Source: Arthrobacter sp. V1I9
Lineage (GTDB): Bacteria; Actinomycetota; Actinomycetes; Actinomycetales; Micrococcaceae
Assembly (NCBI RefSeq): GCF_030817075.1
Contig: NZ_JAUSYU010000001.1
Span: 1,674,001 to 1,738,000 of the forward strand
Reading direction: 5' to 3'
Length of the DNA stretch: 64,000 bases
The position numbers were made by a program, and so were the translations under genes. The notes under the pieces were generated by a model that was not told the DNA's origin, made no database searches, and saw nothing but the letters and a program-made list of their open reading frames with translations. This document shows, in pieces, positions 1 through 9,158 of the stretch; position 1 is the first letter of the stretch, and every line of letters starts with the position of its first letter.

Positions 1-701
1 GCAACACCCCGCAGGAACTGGCAGGGATCATCGGCGAGCTGCTGGATACCGGCGTGCGGGGCATCCTCGCTCTGCGCGGTGACCTTCCCCAGGACGGCGG
101 TGAACCTGCTGCAGGCTCGCTGCGCTACGCCCAGGACCTGATCGAACTCATCCGCCGCGTGGAGCAGCGCCGGTCGGCACTGCTGTGCGCCGGAAAGATC
201 GCGGTGGGCGTTGCGGCGTATCCCACCCGGCATCCGGAATCACCCAGCGAGGAGCACGACGTCGAGGTGCTGCTGGCCAAGCAGCGTTCCGGCGCCGATT
301 TCGCCATCACCCAGGTCTTCTTCCACACCGACCAGTACGCGGACCTGCTCACCAGGGCCCGCCGTGCAGGGGTCACCATCCCCATCATCCCCGGCGTTAT
401 GCCGTTCACCAGCCTCCGCCGCCTGAACCGGCTGGGCCAACTCGCAGGCGTGGAACCGGCTCCGGAACTGATGGCGCGCCTCGCCGCGGCAGACACCGAC
501 CTCGAACGCCTCCACATCGGCGTCAGCGCCACCGTTGACCTGGCCAGGGCAGCACTGGACGCCGGCGCCCCCGGCATCCACATCTACACCTTCAACGAGC
601 ACCAAAGCGCGCTGGAGGTGCTGGACAAGCTGGCCCTTCCGCGGCGCAGCCGTTCCGGCATCCGCCAGGCAACGGCCGCCAGCCGCCAGCTCGCCAGCTG
701 A
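1..701 (+). CDS. metF: Methylenetetrahydrofolate reductase, C-terminal part (5' end outside window)
   Basis: Reduces 5,10-methylenetetrahydrofolate to 5-methyltetrahydrofolate, the methyl donor for the methionine synthase encoded next. The frame is open from base 3. It begins at the helix before the conserved LALRGD motif and runs through the barrel (AVAAYPTRHPES-like and FAITQVFF segments, then GVMPFTS) to the family's usual end in HIYTFNEH followed by a short basic tail. Only the start is missing, because the window cuts it. Its stop lies 57 bases upstream of metE on the same strand, so the two are probably co-transcribed and handle consecutive steps of methionine synthesis. Confidence 0.93.
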   Translation, partial: NTPQELAGIIGELLDTGVRGILALRGDLPQDGGEPAAGSLRYAQDLIELIRRVEQRRSALLCAGKIAVGVAAYPTRHPESPSEEHDVEVLLAKQRSGADFAITQVFFHTDQYADLLTRARRAGVTIPIIPGVMPFTSLRRLNRLGQLAGVEPAPELMARLAAADTDLERLHIGVSATVDLARAALDAGAPGIHIYTFNEHQSALEVLDKLALPRRSRSGIRQATAASRQLAS

Positions 702-721
702 ACACCTCTTCCATCCTCACC

Positions 722-738
722 GCCGTAGACACTACGGC
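722..738 (+). other. Small hairpin in the metF-metE spacer
   Basis: A perfect 7-base inverted repeat (GCCGTAG/CTACGGC, loop ACA) sits in the 57-base metF-metE spacer, about 20 bases before the metE start. It lacks a T-tract, so it is not a standard terminator. It could tune downstream expression or be a protein site; the role is unknown. Confidence 0.4.
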
Positions 739-758
739 CCACACACCTAGGAATTGTC

Positions 759-3089
759 ATGCCTAAAAACAACACCCCCTTCCCGTCAGCTTCAGTCCTC
801 GGCTACCCCCGCATCGGCCGCCGCCGCGAGCTCAAGAAGGCCGTCGAGGCCTACTGGGCCGGCAAGATCGACGCCGCCGCCCTGGACGCCGCCGCCAAGG
901 ACATCCAGCTGACCACCGCCAGGCGCCTGCAGGAACTCGGCCTGGCCGAAGCCGCCGCCGTGCCCGGCACCTTCTCCTACTACGACCAGGTCCTGGACAC
1001 CACCGCGCACCTCGGCGCAGTCCCGGCCCGCTTCGGCAAGCTCCTCAACGCAGAGGGACAGCTCGACGTCGACGGCTACTTCACGCTTGCCCGCGGCACC
1101 AAGGAACAGCAGCCGCTGGAAATGACCAAGTGGTTCGATACCAACTACCACTACCTGGTGCCGGAGATCGGCCCGGAGACCGAGTTCACCCTCGCCTCCA
1201 CGGCCAAGGTTGACGAGTTCGCCTTCGCCCTGGCCAACGGCATCGAGACCCGCCCGTACATCGTTGGCCCGGTCACCTACCTGCTGCTGTCCAAGGCTTC
1301 CGACGGCGCCCCGGAAGGCTTCGCTCCGCTGTCACGCCTCGAGGACATCCTGCCCGTCTACGTCCAGCTGCTCGAGAAGCTTGCCGCCGCCGGCGCCAGC
1401 TGGGTCCAGCTCGACGAGCCCGGCCTGGTGGTGGACCAGGACACCCCTTCCGCAGAAATCGAAGCAGCCGTTGCCCGCGCCTACGAGGTCCTCACCGCTG
1501 CAGCCAACCGCCCGCAGATCCTGGTTTCCACTCCGTACGGCTCGCTGGACGGCCAGCTCGGCACGCTCGCAGCCACCAACATCGACGCCCTGCACATTGA
1601 CGTCTTCAAGGGCGCAGTTCCTTCCGCCGCGGCACTCGCCGGCCTGGGCAACAAGACCCTGGTTGCCGGTGTGGTTGACGGCCACAACATCTGGCGCAAC
1701 GACCTCGCCGCGTCCGCCGCAAAGCTGGAGGAACTCAAGGCCGCAGCCGGCAGGCTCGCCGTCTCCACATCCACCTCCACCCAGCACGTCCCGCACGACG
1801 CCGCCGAGGAGACGCAGCTCTCCGACCAGCTCCGCAGCTGGCTGGCTTTCTCCGACCAGAAGGCCGCTGAGGTCAAGACCCTCGCGTCCTACCTGGCCGA
1901 CCCGGCCTCGGCCAAAGCAGCCATCGACGAAGCAACCGCAGTGATCGCCTCCCGCGCCACCGCCGAAGGTGTACGCCGTTCAGACGTCCGTGCCCGCACC
2001 GGGGCCCTGACTGCCGCTGACTTCAGCCGCTCCGAATACGCGGTCCGCGAAGCCGCCCAGGAAGAAGCACTGCACCTTCCGCCGCTGCCCACCACCACCA
2101 TCGGTTCCTTCCCGCAGACCCCGGAGATCCGTTCGGCCCGCGCCCGCAACAACAAGGGCGATCTCACCAACGAGCAGTACGAAAAGCTCATGAAGGACGA
2201 GATCAAGCGCGTTGTGGACCTGCAGGAAGAGCTCGGCTACGACGTCCTGGTGCACGGCGAGCCCGAGCGCAACGACATGGTGCAGTACTTCGCCGAGAAC
2301 CTCGAAGGTTTCGACGTCACAGTCCATGGCTGGGTCCAGTCCTATGGCTCACGCTGCACCCGCCCGTCCATCCTGTGGGGCGACGTCGCCCGCAGCGCCC
2401 CCATCACGGTGGAGTGGGCCAAGTACGCACAGTCCCTCACCAGCAAGCCGATGAAGGGTATGCTCACCGGTCCGGTCACCATCCTGGCGTGGTCCTTCGT
2501 CCGCGACGACCAGCCGCTGGGCGAGACCGCCAACCAGGTTGGCCTCGCGCTGCGCGACGAAATCGCCGACCTTGAAGCCGCCGGCATCAAGGTCATCCAG
2601 GTGGACGAGCCCGCACTGCGCGAACTCCTGCCGCTCCGCAAGACCGCGCACGCCGACTACCTGAAGTGGTCCGTGGACTCATTCCGGCTGGCCACCGCCG
2701 GTGCGGCAGATGCCACCCAGATCCACACCCACCTCTGCTACTCGGAGTTCGGAGTGATCATCGACGCCATCGACGGCCTGGACGCAGACGTCACCTCCAT
2801 CGAGGCCGCGCGGTCCCGCATGGAGGTGGTGCATGACCTTGAGGCCCACGGCTTCGGCCGCGGCGTTGGCCCAGGCGTTTACGACATCCACTCGCCGCGC
2901 GTTCCCGGCGCCGGGGAGGTCACCGAGCTCCTGAGCGCCGCCGTCAAGCACGTGCCCACCCGCCAGCTTTGGGTGAACCCGGACTGCGGCCTGAAGACCC
3001 GCGGCTACACCGAGACCGAGGAGTCCTTGCGGAACCTGGTGGAGGCCACTAAAACGGTCCGCGCCAGCCTGCTGGCAACCGCCGAGTAA
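759..3089 (+). CDS. metE: Cobalamin-independent methionine synthase (5-methyltetrahydropteroyltriglutamate-homocysteine methyltransferase)
   Basis: Transfers the methyl group of methyltetrahydrofolate polyglutamate to homocysteine in the cytosol, the last step of methionine synthesis. The 776-residue length and two-barrel layout match MetE. The N-terminal half starts with LGYPRIGRRRELKKAVE; the catalytic C-terminal half has TTTIGSFPQTPEIR, HGEPERNDMVQYF and YGSRCTRP. Zinc-ligand regions are visible as HTHLCYSEF and the terminal VNPDCGLKTRGY. The ATG follows an AGGAA-type ribosome site. It lies just downstream of metF and is closed by a strong hairpin. No cobalamin riboswitch is evident in the short leader. 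Confidence 0.97.
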   Translation: MPKNNTPFPSASVLGYPRIGRRRELKKAVEAYWAGKIDAAALDAAAKDIQLTTARRLQELGLAEAAAVPGTFSYYDQVLDTTAHLGAVPARFGKLLNAEGQLDVDGYFTLARGTKEQQPLEMTKWFDTNYHYLVPEIGPETEFTLASTAKVDEFAFALANGIETRPYIVGPVTYLLLSKASDGAPEGFAPLSRLEDILPVYVQLLEKLAAAGASWVQLDEPGLVVDQDTPSAEIEAAVARAYEVLTAAANRPQILVSTPYGSLDGQLGTLAATNIDALHIDVFKGAVPSAAALAGLGNKTLVAGVVDGHNIWRNDLAASAAKLEELKAAAGRLAVSTSTSTQHVPHDAAEETQLSDQLRSWLAFSDQKAAEVKTLASYLADPASAKAAIDEATAVIASRATAEGVRRSDVRARTGALTAADFSRSEYAVREAAQEEALHLPPLPTTTIGSFPQTPEIRSARARNNKGDLTNEQYEKLMKDEIKRVVDLQEELGYDVLVHGEPERNDMVQYFAENLEGFDVTVHGWVQSYGSRCTRPSILWGDVARSAPITVEWAKYAQSLTSKPMKGMLTGPVTILAWSFVRDDQPLGETANQVGLALRDEIADLEAAGIKVIQVDEPALRELLPLRKTAHADYLKWSVDSFRLATAGAADATQIHTHLCYSEFGVIIDAIDGLDADVTSIEAARSRMEVVHDLEAHGFGRGVGPGVYDIHSPRVPGAGEVTELLSAAVKHVPTRQLWVNPDCGLKTRGYTETEESLRNLVEATKTVRASLLATAE

Positions 3090-3104
3090 GAACTGCATAA
3101 ATTA

Positions 3105-3143
3105 CGACGCCGGCCGGTCACCTGAGGTGACCGGCCGGCGTCG
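3105..3143. terminator. Bidirectional hairpin terminator after metE
   Basis: A perfect 18-base-pair inverted repeat (left arm 3105-3122, right arm 3126-3143) with a three-base TGA loop lies between the convergent metE and DUF2004-like genes. The T-rich stretch after it is short, but the stem is very GC-rich and the position fits termination from both sides. Confidence 0.85.
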
Positions 3144-3160
3144 AGTATTTAATCAGCGGT

Positions 3161-3664
3161 TCAGGACCAGACGATCTCGTCGTCCACCACGCCGTCCTCG
3201 TCGGCTGACGCCACCAGGACTTCGTCGGTGAAATGCTCGCCCAGGGTGAAGTCCATGACGAAGTAGCGCTCAGGCTGGCCGGGGTAGATCCCCACATGGC
3301 CAAGCTTCAGTGCCTTCAGGAACACCGCATTGGTGAGCTGGCTGCGCTCCGTTACGCCGAAAACCTTCTGCAGGTGCTCGTCCTTGAGGGCGTTGCAGTG
3401 GAAGTGGAGGTACTCCTGGGGGCTGGTTCCTTCCTGCTCCAGCTCCTCGGCGATCATGTCCCGCACCTCATCGACAAGCTCGGGCAGGAAACGCAAACGG
3501 TAGTCCACCTTGCGCAGGGCTGCCTCGTCGAAGTGGTCATGGGCGGTGACGTTCAGGTCGATTTCCAGCGGATGGCCGCGTAGTTCATGCTTGGCGGCGA
3601 TCGAGTGATCCTTGCCGTGGTTGAGCTCGATCTCTCCAAAGTGCTGGCTCGCTACCTTGTTCAT
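3161..3664 (-). CDS. DUF2004-like protein of unknown function
   Basis: A 167-residue soluble acidic protein. The N-terminal SQHFGEIELNHGKDHSIAAK, the EIDLNV segment and the FHCNALKDEHL segment resemble the DUF2004 family, small proteins without a known activity. No signal peptide, membrane segment or catalytic motif is visible. LuxS was considered because of the methionine-cycle context, but its HxxEH metal site is absent. It lies 45 bases downstream of the LysR-type gene on the same strand, so the two may share a transcript, and it converges on metE with a terminator between. Confidence 0.6.
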   Translation of the reverse strand: MNKVASQHFGEIELNHGKDHSIAAKHELRGHPLEIDLNVTAHDHFDEAALRKVDYRLRFLPELVDEVRDMIAEELEQEGTSPQEYLHFHCNALKDEHLQKVFGVTERSQLTNAVFLKALKLGHVGIYPGQPERYFVMDFTLGEHFTDEVLVASADEDGVVDDEIVWS

Positions 3665-3709
3665 ACTTTCAACATAGACCCGAACTGCGGTGCATTCCAG
3701 CGTTCGGGC

Positions 3710-4627
3710 CTAATTCACCGCGGTGCGCATGCCGGCGAGAGTTTCTGCCAGCAGGTCAACAAACAGCTGAACCCGGGCGGTTTTCCTGTCATTGATCAGC
3801 AGCGCGAATACGTTGCGGGCCAGCCGGATCTCGGGAACGTCGAGCACCACTACGCCCTCGGGCCGGTGCCGCAGTGCCAGTTCGGGAACCAGCGCAGCGC
3901 CGAGCCCTGCCGCGGCCATCTCGAGGCTTGCGTGGAAGTCGTCACTGTGGGCCACCACGCGGGGATGCAGGTTGCAACCCGCGAAGAGGCGTTCGATAAC
4001 CATGGCATCGCTGGTCCCGGGGTGGTGCATGATCCACGGCATTTCGGACAGATGGTCCGCTGCCACCTTCGCGTCGGACCGGAAACCCCAGCCGGCCGGC
4101 AGGACTACCCGGAAGTTGTCGTCCCCGATCCACTGCCGGTTGATGGTGTTCGGCCACGCGAACCCGGTCTGACCCACCTGGAAAACCACGGCAAGGTCCA
4201 GGTCACCGCCGGTACGCAGCCCCTGGATGGTTTGGCCGGGTTCCGCCACGGATACTTTCAGGTCAATGCCCAGGTTCTTCCATGCCGGGTTTTTCAGGAT
4301 CCGGGGCAGGACATAGGTTGCCAGGCTGGGAAAAATGCCCAGCCGAAGTTCCTGGTTGGCCGTGTCCTGGGTTTTGGAGGCAGCGGCCATCAGTGCCTCC
4401 ATGTCCGTGAGCACTTTGGCAGCGTGCCGGGTCATCACGACGGCGGCTTCCGTAGGCACCACGCTGCGCGCGGAACGTTGGAAGAGGACCACGCCGGTGT
4501 CCCGTTCCAGCGCAGACATCTGTTGCGAGACTGCCGAGGCCGTGTAGCCCAGCGTTGACGCGGCGGCCGCGAATGAGCCCAGCCGCGTGACCTCCAGAAG
4601 GGTCTTCAGGTGTACCGGATTTACCAC
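3710..4627 (-). CDS. LysR-family transcriptional regulator
   Basis: A DNA-binding regulator with an N-terminal winged helix-turn-helix (LLEVTRLGSFAAAASTLGYT, then ASAVSQQMSALERDTGVVLF) and a C-terminal substrate-binding-like effector domain containing RLGIFPSLATYVLP. The frame stays open to an ATG at 4780, but that would add about 50 low-complexity residues and overlap the divergent operon. The GTG at 4627 starts right before the HTH, as usual for the family, and has GGCGGAG upstream, so I chose it (305 residues). It faces away from the FAD oxidoreductase-DUF1365-methyltransferase operon, which is its likely target (inference from divergent layout). Confidence 0.88.
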   Translation of the reverse strand: MVNPVHLKTLLEVTRLGSFAAAASTLGYTASAVSQQMSALERDTGVVLFQRSARSVVPTEAAVVMTRHAAKVLTDMEALMAAASKTQDTANQELRLGIFPSLATYVLPRILKNPAWKNLGIDLKVSVAEPGQTIQGLRTGGDLDLAVVFQVGQTGFAWPNTINRQWIGDDNFRVVLPAGWGFRSDAKVAADHLSEMPWIMHHPGTSDAMVIERLFAGCNLHPRVVAHSDDFHASLEMAAAGLGAALVPELALRHRPEGVVVLDVPEIRLARNVFALLINDRKTARVQLFVDLLAETLAGMRTAVN

Positions 4628-4773
4628 CTGCCCACAGTACTCCGCCGCCCAGCGCTCAAGAAGCCGTCCAGCACCGAAGAGGCTGCCGGGCCGGGACCCA
4701 TCCGCTGCTACTGCTGCCCCGAATTGCCCTCTGTATACCCACCCTTGGCAAATGTTCAGCAGAGGAGCATAAA
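4628..4773. promoter_or_regulatory. Divergent regulatory region between LysR gene and lipid-modification operon
   Basis: About 146 non-coding bases separate the two outward-facing starts and must hold both promoters; LysR regulators typically bind such regions. I cannot assign convincing -35/-10 boxes or a specific LysR box. A GAGGAG ribosome site sits a few bases before the TTG start at 4774. Confidence 0.45.
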
Positions 4774-6174
4774 TTGTCACCTGACCCAGCAGTAAACAGA
4801 GGCGAAAGACGGCGGGTTGCCGTCGTCGGCAGCGGCGTGGCCGGTCTAACGGCAGCCTACGTCCTCAACCGGCAGGATAACGTCACCCTGTTTGAGGCAG
4901 ACGCCCGGCTGGGCGGGCATGCCCAAACGCACCACATTCCGCAACCGGACGGGACGGCTATCGGCGTCGATACCGGCTTCATCGTCCACAACGAGCGGAC
5001 CTACCCCACCCTGCTGCGGCTGTTTACCGAGCTGGGGGTGGAGACCCAGGACTCGGAAATGAGCATGTCCGTCCGGTGCGATGGCTGCGGGCTGGAGTAT
5101 GCAGGGGCGCGCGAAGGCGGCCGCGGAATTATTGCCCGCCCGTCCAGCCTGCTGCGGGGCCGCTATCTGCTGATGCTGCTCGAGGTCACCCGCTTCTACC
5201 GCAAGGCACGGGCCCTCCTGAGCACTGCACCCTTTTCAGCGGCCAGCCCGGACGCCGCCCCGCCTGAGCTGACGCTCGGCAAGTTCCTGGAACGGGAAAA
5301 CTTCAGCCCGTACTTCATCTCGCATTTCATGACCCCGGTAGTCAGTGCCGTCTGGTCCTGCGACCCCATCACTGCGCTGGCCTATCCGGCACGCTACCTC
5401 TTCACCTTCCTGGATCATCACGGGATGCTGGGCGTGAAGGGCTCCCCGCAGTGGCGGACCGTCACCGGCGGTTCCGCCCGCTACGTGGAGAAACTTGCAG
5501 CCACCCTGTCGGATATCCGGGTCGGCACCCCTGTCACTGCCATCCGCCGCCTGCCGGATGGCGTGGAACTCGCAACTGAGCACGGGCTGGAAGACTTTGA
5601 CGCCGTCGTGATTGCCACCCACCCGGCCCAGGCACTCGGGTTACTGGCAGATGCCACGCCCGCTGAGAAGCAGGCGCTGGGCGGAATGCCTTACTCGGTA
5701 AACCACACAGTGTTCCATCAGGATCCGGCGGTCCTTCCTACGGCCGGCAATGCGAAGGCGTCGTGGAACTACCGCCTGCCGTCGTGTGACGCCCGGCCGG
5801 ACAAGGTGCTGGTCAGTTACGACCTCAGCCGGCTGCAGCGGCTGGACTCCGTTGGGGGCAGGCCTTACCTGGTGAGCCTGGGGGAGTCGGAGCTGATTGC
5901 TGACGACGCCGTGCTGGAGCGGATGGTGTATGAGCACCCGCAGTACACCCCTGAATCCCTGCAGGCGCAGCAGGCGATCGCAGGACTCAGCGACAGCCGC
6001 ATCGCCTACGCCGGAGCGTACCTGGGCTGGGGCTTCCATGAGGACGGCGCACTGTCCGGCGTTCGGGCGGCGGAATCTTTAGGCCGCTCCTGGCGTCATG
6101 CCGTAGCTGGTGATCCGCTCGAGTCCCCGAACGGCGGGGAGCGGGAACTTCTTTCCGCAACGGACCCTTCATGA
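4774..6174 (+). CDS. FAD-dependent oxidoreductase (COG2907-like, amine-oxidase fold)
   Basis: A 466-residue flavoprotein. The N-terminal dinucleotide-binding motif is VAVVGSGVAGLTAAYVLN, followed by the glycine-rich LGGHAQTH typical of amine-oxidase/protoporphyrinogen-oxidase-like enzymes. The C-terminal FAD contact region reads AYAGAYLGWGFHEDGA. The start is TTG at 4774 with a GAGGAG site. The gene overlaps the DUF1365 gene by four bases, which in turn overlaps a cyclopropane-synthase-like gene. This trio is conserved in many bacteria and is generally linked to fatty-acyl chain modification in membrane lipids. The exact reaction is not known from sequence. Confidence 0.85.
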   Translation: MSPDPAVNRGERRRVAVVGSGVAGLTAAYVLNRQDNVTLFEADARLGGHAQTHHIPQPDGTAIGVDTGFIVHNERTYPTLLRLFTELGVETQDSEMSMSVRCDGCGLEYAGAREGGRGIIARPSSLLRGRYLLMLLEVTRFYRKARALLSTAPFSAASPDAAPPELTLGKFLERENFSPYFISHFMTPVVSAVWSCDPITALAYPARYLFTFLDHHGMLGVKGSPQWRTVTGGSARYVEKLAATLSDIRVGTPVTAIRRLPDGVELATEHGLEDFDAVVIATHPAQALGLLADATPAEKQALGGMPYSVNHTVFHQDPAVLPTAGNAKASWNYRLPSCDARPDKVLVSYDLSRLQRLDSVGGRPYLVSLGESELIADDAVLERMVYEHPQYTPESLQAQQAIAGLSDSRIAYAGAYLGWGFHEDGALSGVRAAESLGRSWRHAVAGDPLESPNGGERELLSATDPS

Positions 6175-6896
6175 GCGCGGCCATCTACCGCACGTCAATT
6201 TCCCACGTGCGGCGCACACCGTTGAAGAACGCATTTACGTACCGCAGCTACAGCTGGTTCGTGGACGTCGACAGGCTCCCGCGGCTTCCGTTCCTGCTGC
6301 GGCCGCTGGCCGTGTTCCGCGCGGGCGACCACCTCGGCGATCCGGACGCCACCATCCGCAGCAACGTGGAACGATACCTGCGGGCCCAGGGGATAGAGCC
6401 CGACGGCGGCCCCATCCACATGCTGACCAGCGCCAGGGTATTGGGCTACGTTTTCAATCCGCTGACCCTCTTCTGGTGCTACCGGTCCGCCGGCGAGCTT
6501 GAGTGCGTGGTGGCCGAAGTGCACAACACCTACGGGGAGCGCCACTGCTACCTTCTCCGGACGGATCCGGCCGGGCGGGCTGCAGTCCCGAAGGCGTTCT
6601 ATGTTTCACCCTTCAACGAAGTGGACGGGCAGTACCGCATGAAGGTGCCCGCGCCGGGGGAGCGCCTCGGGGTTTCCATCGTGCTGGACCGCGAAGGCCA
6701 CCGGCCGTTCGTGGCCGCCATGGACGGCACGCGCCGGCCGGCCACGCTTCCAAACATCCTGGCCGCGGCCCTGGCGGTACCGGCCGCACCGCTCCTGGTA
6801 TCCGCACTCATCCGGGTACAGGGCATCAAACTTTGGGCCCGACGGCTGCCCGTCGTCGCCAGGCCACACCACCCCTCACAGGAGGCAGTTCAATGA
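6171..6896 (+). CDS. DUF1365 family protein
   Basis: A 241-residue protein starting MSAAIYRTSISHVRRTPLKN, with SYSWFVDVD, NPLTLFWCYR and VHNTYGERHCYLL segments characteristic of DUF1365 (COG3496). Its function is unproven; it nearly always accompanies a COG2907 oxidoreductase and a cyclopropane-fatty-acid-synthase homologue, as here. It overlaps the upstream stop by four bases and its own stop overlaps the next start by four bases, so all three should be made from one mRNA in coupled fashion. A hydrophobic stretch near residues 195-220 may touch the membrane. Confidence 0.88.
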   Translation: MSAAIYRTSISHVRRTPLKNAFTYRSYSWFVDVDRLPRLPFLLRPLAVFRAGDHLGDPDATIRSNVERYLRAQGIEPDGGPIHMLTSARVLGYVFNPLTLFWCYRSAGELECVVAEVHNTYGERHCYLLRTDPAGRAAVPKAFYVSPFNEVDGQYRMKVPAPGERLGVSIVLDREGHRPFVAAMDGTRRPATLPNILAAALAVPAAPLLVSALIRVQGIKLWARRLPVVARPHHPSQEAVQ

Positions 6897-8290
6897 CAAT
6901 GATTGACGACAACCAAGCAGCTGCGATGACTGTCAGGAACAAGGCCAGAGACAAAGCTGCAGGCGAGCTGCAAGAAGCCGCCGCGCACTACGCCGCAGCC
7001 TGGAGCGCAACTGGCACGCCGGCGTCGCCCGCCATTATCGATCCGGACGTTTGGCCGGAAGTTGCCCGGCCGCCGTCGGGCGCTAAAGCGGCAGTGGCTG
7101 GCAAGGCCGCGGGACTGCTGTTCAAGGGGGCAGTAAAGCGGCTGCCCCTGCGTGTTGAGTACCCGGACAGTACGGTCCTGGGCGCCGGCGGCCCGGATGC
7201 CCCCGTGATGATGATGGTCCGGCCGGAGGCGTTTGAAGCGCGGATCGGCGACAACGGACTGATCGGGCTGGGCGAGTCGTTTATGGCCGGGGACTGGGAG
7301 GCCAGCGATCTCGCGGGCGTCCTGGAGGTCTTTGCCGCCTCGGTAGGTACATTGATTCCAGCGCCGCTGCAGGCGTTGCGCGGCTGGTACCTGCCGCGCA
7401 CGCCGCGGCAGGAACTGAACGCTGAACAGAACACCCGCAGCAACATCTCGCGGCACTACGACCTGTCCAATGATCTGTTTTCCACCTTCCTTGACTCCAG
7501 CATGAGCTACTCGTCCGCATTGTTTCCGCTCAAAGCCGGACCGCTTTCTGCTGTTGGCTGGGAAGCCCTCGCCGAAGCGCAGCAGGCCAAGATCGACCGG
7601 TTACTGGATAAGGCCGGCGTCGGCGCCGGGACCCGGCTCCTGGAAATCGGCACCGGCTGGGGCGAGCTGGCACTCCGGGCTGCGGCACGCGGCGCCACTG
7701 TCTACAGCGTCACCCTCTCCAGTGAGCAGCAGGCGCTCGCACAGCAGCGGATCGCAACTGCCGGCTATACGGACCAGGTGACCGTGGCTCTGCAGGACTA
7801 CCGCGCTGTGGAGGGGGAGTACGACGCCGTTGTATCCGTCGAGATGATCGAAGCCGTTGGGTACGAGTACTGGCCCATCTACTTCCAGACCATTGACCGC
7901 GTGCTGGCGCCCGGCGGGAAGGTGGCCATCCAGGCGATCACCATGCCGCACGGGCGAATGCTCGCCACCCGGAACGCCTACACGTGGGTCCACAAGTACA
8001 TCTTCCCGGGCGGGTTCCTGCCGTCCGTCCGTGCCATCGAGGGCGTGACGCAGCAGCACACGTCGCTGCGGGTCCGGGAACGGATGGGTATGGGTGACCA
8101 CTACGCCGCCACCCTGCGGCTGTGGGAGGAACGGTTCCTGGAGCAGTCCCGCGAGGTGGGGGAACTCGGCTTCGACGCGGTGTTCCAGCGGATGTGGCTG
8201 TTCTACCTGTGCTATTCCCGCGCCGGGTTCCAGTCCGGCTACCTGGACGTGCAGCAGATTGTGCTGGACCGCCGGGAGGTCCAGCTCTAG
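6893..8290 (+). CDS. Cyclopropane-fatty-acyl-phospholipid synthase-like SAM methyltransferase
   Basis: Adds a methylene or methyl group from S-adenosylmethionine to unsaturated acyl chains of phospholipids (family knowledge). The SAM-binding motif LLEIGTGWGELALRAA lies near the middle and is followed by VTLSSEQQALAQQR. The upstream NTRSNISRHYDLSNDLF segment and the C-terminal LCYSRAGFQSG are family hallmarks. The frame is open far upstream, but the ATG at 6893 has a GGAGG site and overlaps the DUF1365 stop in an ATGA arrangement, giving 465 residues with a roughly 100-residue leader before the core. Whether the product is a cyclopropane, methyl-branched or furan acid cannot be told. Confidence 0.9.
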   Translation: MTMIDDNQAAAMTVRNKARDKAAGELQEAAAHYAAAWSATGTPASPAIIDPDVWPEVARPPSGAKAAVAGKAAGLLFKGAVKRLPLRVEYPDSTVLGAGGPDAPVMMMVRPEAFEARIGDNGLIGLGESFMAGDWEASDLAGVLEVFAASVGTLIPAPLQALRGWYLPRTPRQELNAEQNTRSNISRHYDLSNDLFSTFLDSSMSYSSALFPLKAGPLSAVGWEALAEAQQAKIDRLLDKAGVGAGTRLLEIGTGWGELALRAAARGATVYSVTLSSEQQALAQQRIATAGYTDQVTVALQDYRAVEGEYDAVVSVEMIEAVGYEYWPIYFQTIDRVLAPGGKVAIQAITMPHGRMLATRNAYTWVHKYIFPGGFLPSVRAIEGVTQQHTSLRVRERMGMGDHYAATLRLWEERFLEQSREVGELGFDAVFQRMWLFYLCYSRAGFQSGYLDVQQIVLDRREVQL

Positions 8291-8299
8291 ACATGGTAT

Positions 8300-8340
8300 A
8301 TATGTGTACATATGCGCGCGGGTTGTGCACTATCCCGCGC
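8300..8340. other. Two short inverted repeats downstream of the methyltransferase operon
   Basis: ATATGT/ACATAT (8300-8313) and GCGCGGG/CCCGCGC (8316-8322 and 8334-8340, 11-base loop) sit in the 127-base gap between convergent genes. The second may act as a weak terminator, though no T-tract follows. Confidence 0.3.
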
Positions 8341-8417
8341 AAATATCAGGCTGCTTTCCATGATGGATAACGGCAACGCCATCCTGACGACCTCAAAAAG
8401 GCAATGCGGAACGTCTC

Positions 8418-9158
8418 TTAGACGCTAGTGGCATGGTGAAGGTCGGCCGATGCGGCCGCAAGCCCGTGGAGCAGCGCGGTTGATGTGGCCACCCAGCCGA
8501 GGAGCGTCTCGATGGTGAGCAACGATGCCTCGTGGTTGGTGCGACCGGCCGCCGCGCCGATAGGCTCGGCAGTGCAGTCTTCCAGCAAGAGGCAGCGGAA
8601 GTCGCGGAACATCGCATCCCGGAGCGTCGACTCGACGCAGATGCTCGTCGTGCAGCCCGTAAAGATGAGGTCCCGGACCGCTTGACCCCGCAGGAGTGCC
8701 TCCAGGTCGGTCTGGAAGAAGCCGCTGAAGCGGTGCTTGTAAATAATGTGATCCCCCGGGGCTGGCGCCAACTCATCAACGATGTCGGTGTTCCACGTGT
8801 CGCGGATAAGCACGCGACTAGGGGAGCCGTTCGGTGCCACAACCGGTTCACCCACGCCCATGAACTGGTGACGTTGGCGGTTGGTCGCATGCTCTGGGCC
8901 GAGGTCGGAAAGATCGGGCCGGAACCCCATCTTCAGGTAAACAATCGGGACCCCCGCCTCGCGCGCTGCGTCCACGACGCGGGTTATTGGCCTGACCACC
9001 GCTCGGATCTGGGCGATATCGATGCCGGCCCGTTCGAACATGCCGCCCGGCGATCCAAAGTCGTTCTGCATGTCGACGACGATCACCGCCGCGTGACCGA
9101 GATCAAGACCGAAAGGCCCGGGCCGAGCGTTGACCGTCATCATGTCCTGCGGTGCCAT
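8418..9158 (-). CDS. Isochorismatase-family cysteine hydrolase
   Basis: A 246-residue amidohydrolase of the isochorismatase/nicotinamidase fold. The triad is visible: Asp in IVVDMQNDFG, Lys in IIYKHRFSGF and Cys in FTGCTTSICVEST, the last with the usual cis-peptide neighbourhood. The extended loop with MGFRPDLSDLGPEHATNR resembles RutB-type ureidoacrylate or biuret hydrolases more than isochorismatases, but the substrate is uncertain. I start at ATG 9158 because AGGAG lies seven bases upstream; a start at 9200 adds 14 residues without a site. It stands alone, convergent with the lipid operon. Confidence 0.85.
   Translation of the reverse strand: MAPQDMMTVNARPGPFGLDLGHAAVIVVDMQNDFGSPGGMFERAGIDIAQIRAVVRPITRVVDAAREAGVPIVYLKMGFRPDLSDLGPEHATNRQRHQFMGVGEPVVAPNGSPSRVLIRDTWNTDIVDELAPAPGDHIIYKHRFSGFFQTDLEALLRGQAVRDLIFTGCTTSICVESTLRDAMFRDFRCLLLEDCTAEPIGAAAGRTNHEASLLTIETLLGWVATSTALLHGLAAASADLHHATSV

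Noticed and set aside
3161..3664. Considered as LuxS because it sits beside metE
   Set aside because: The HxxEH metal-binding site and the LuxS fold pattern are absent; it resembles DUF2004 instead.
3587..4558. A 323-codon plus-strand open frame across the LysR gene
   Set aside because: Antisense shadow; the minus strand encodes a full LysR regulator.
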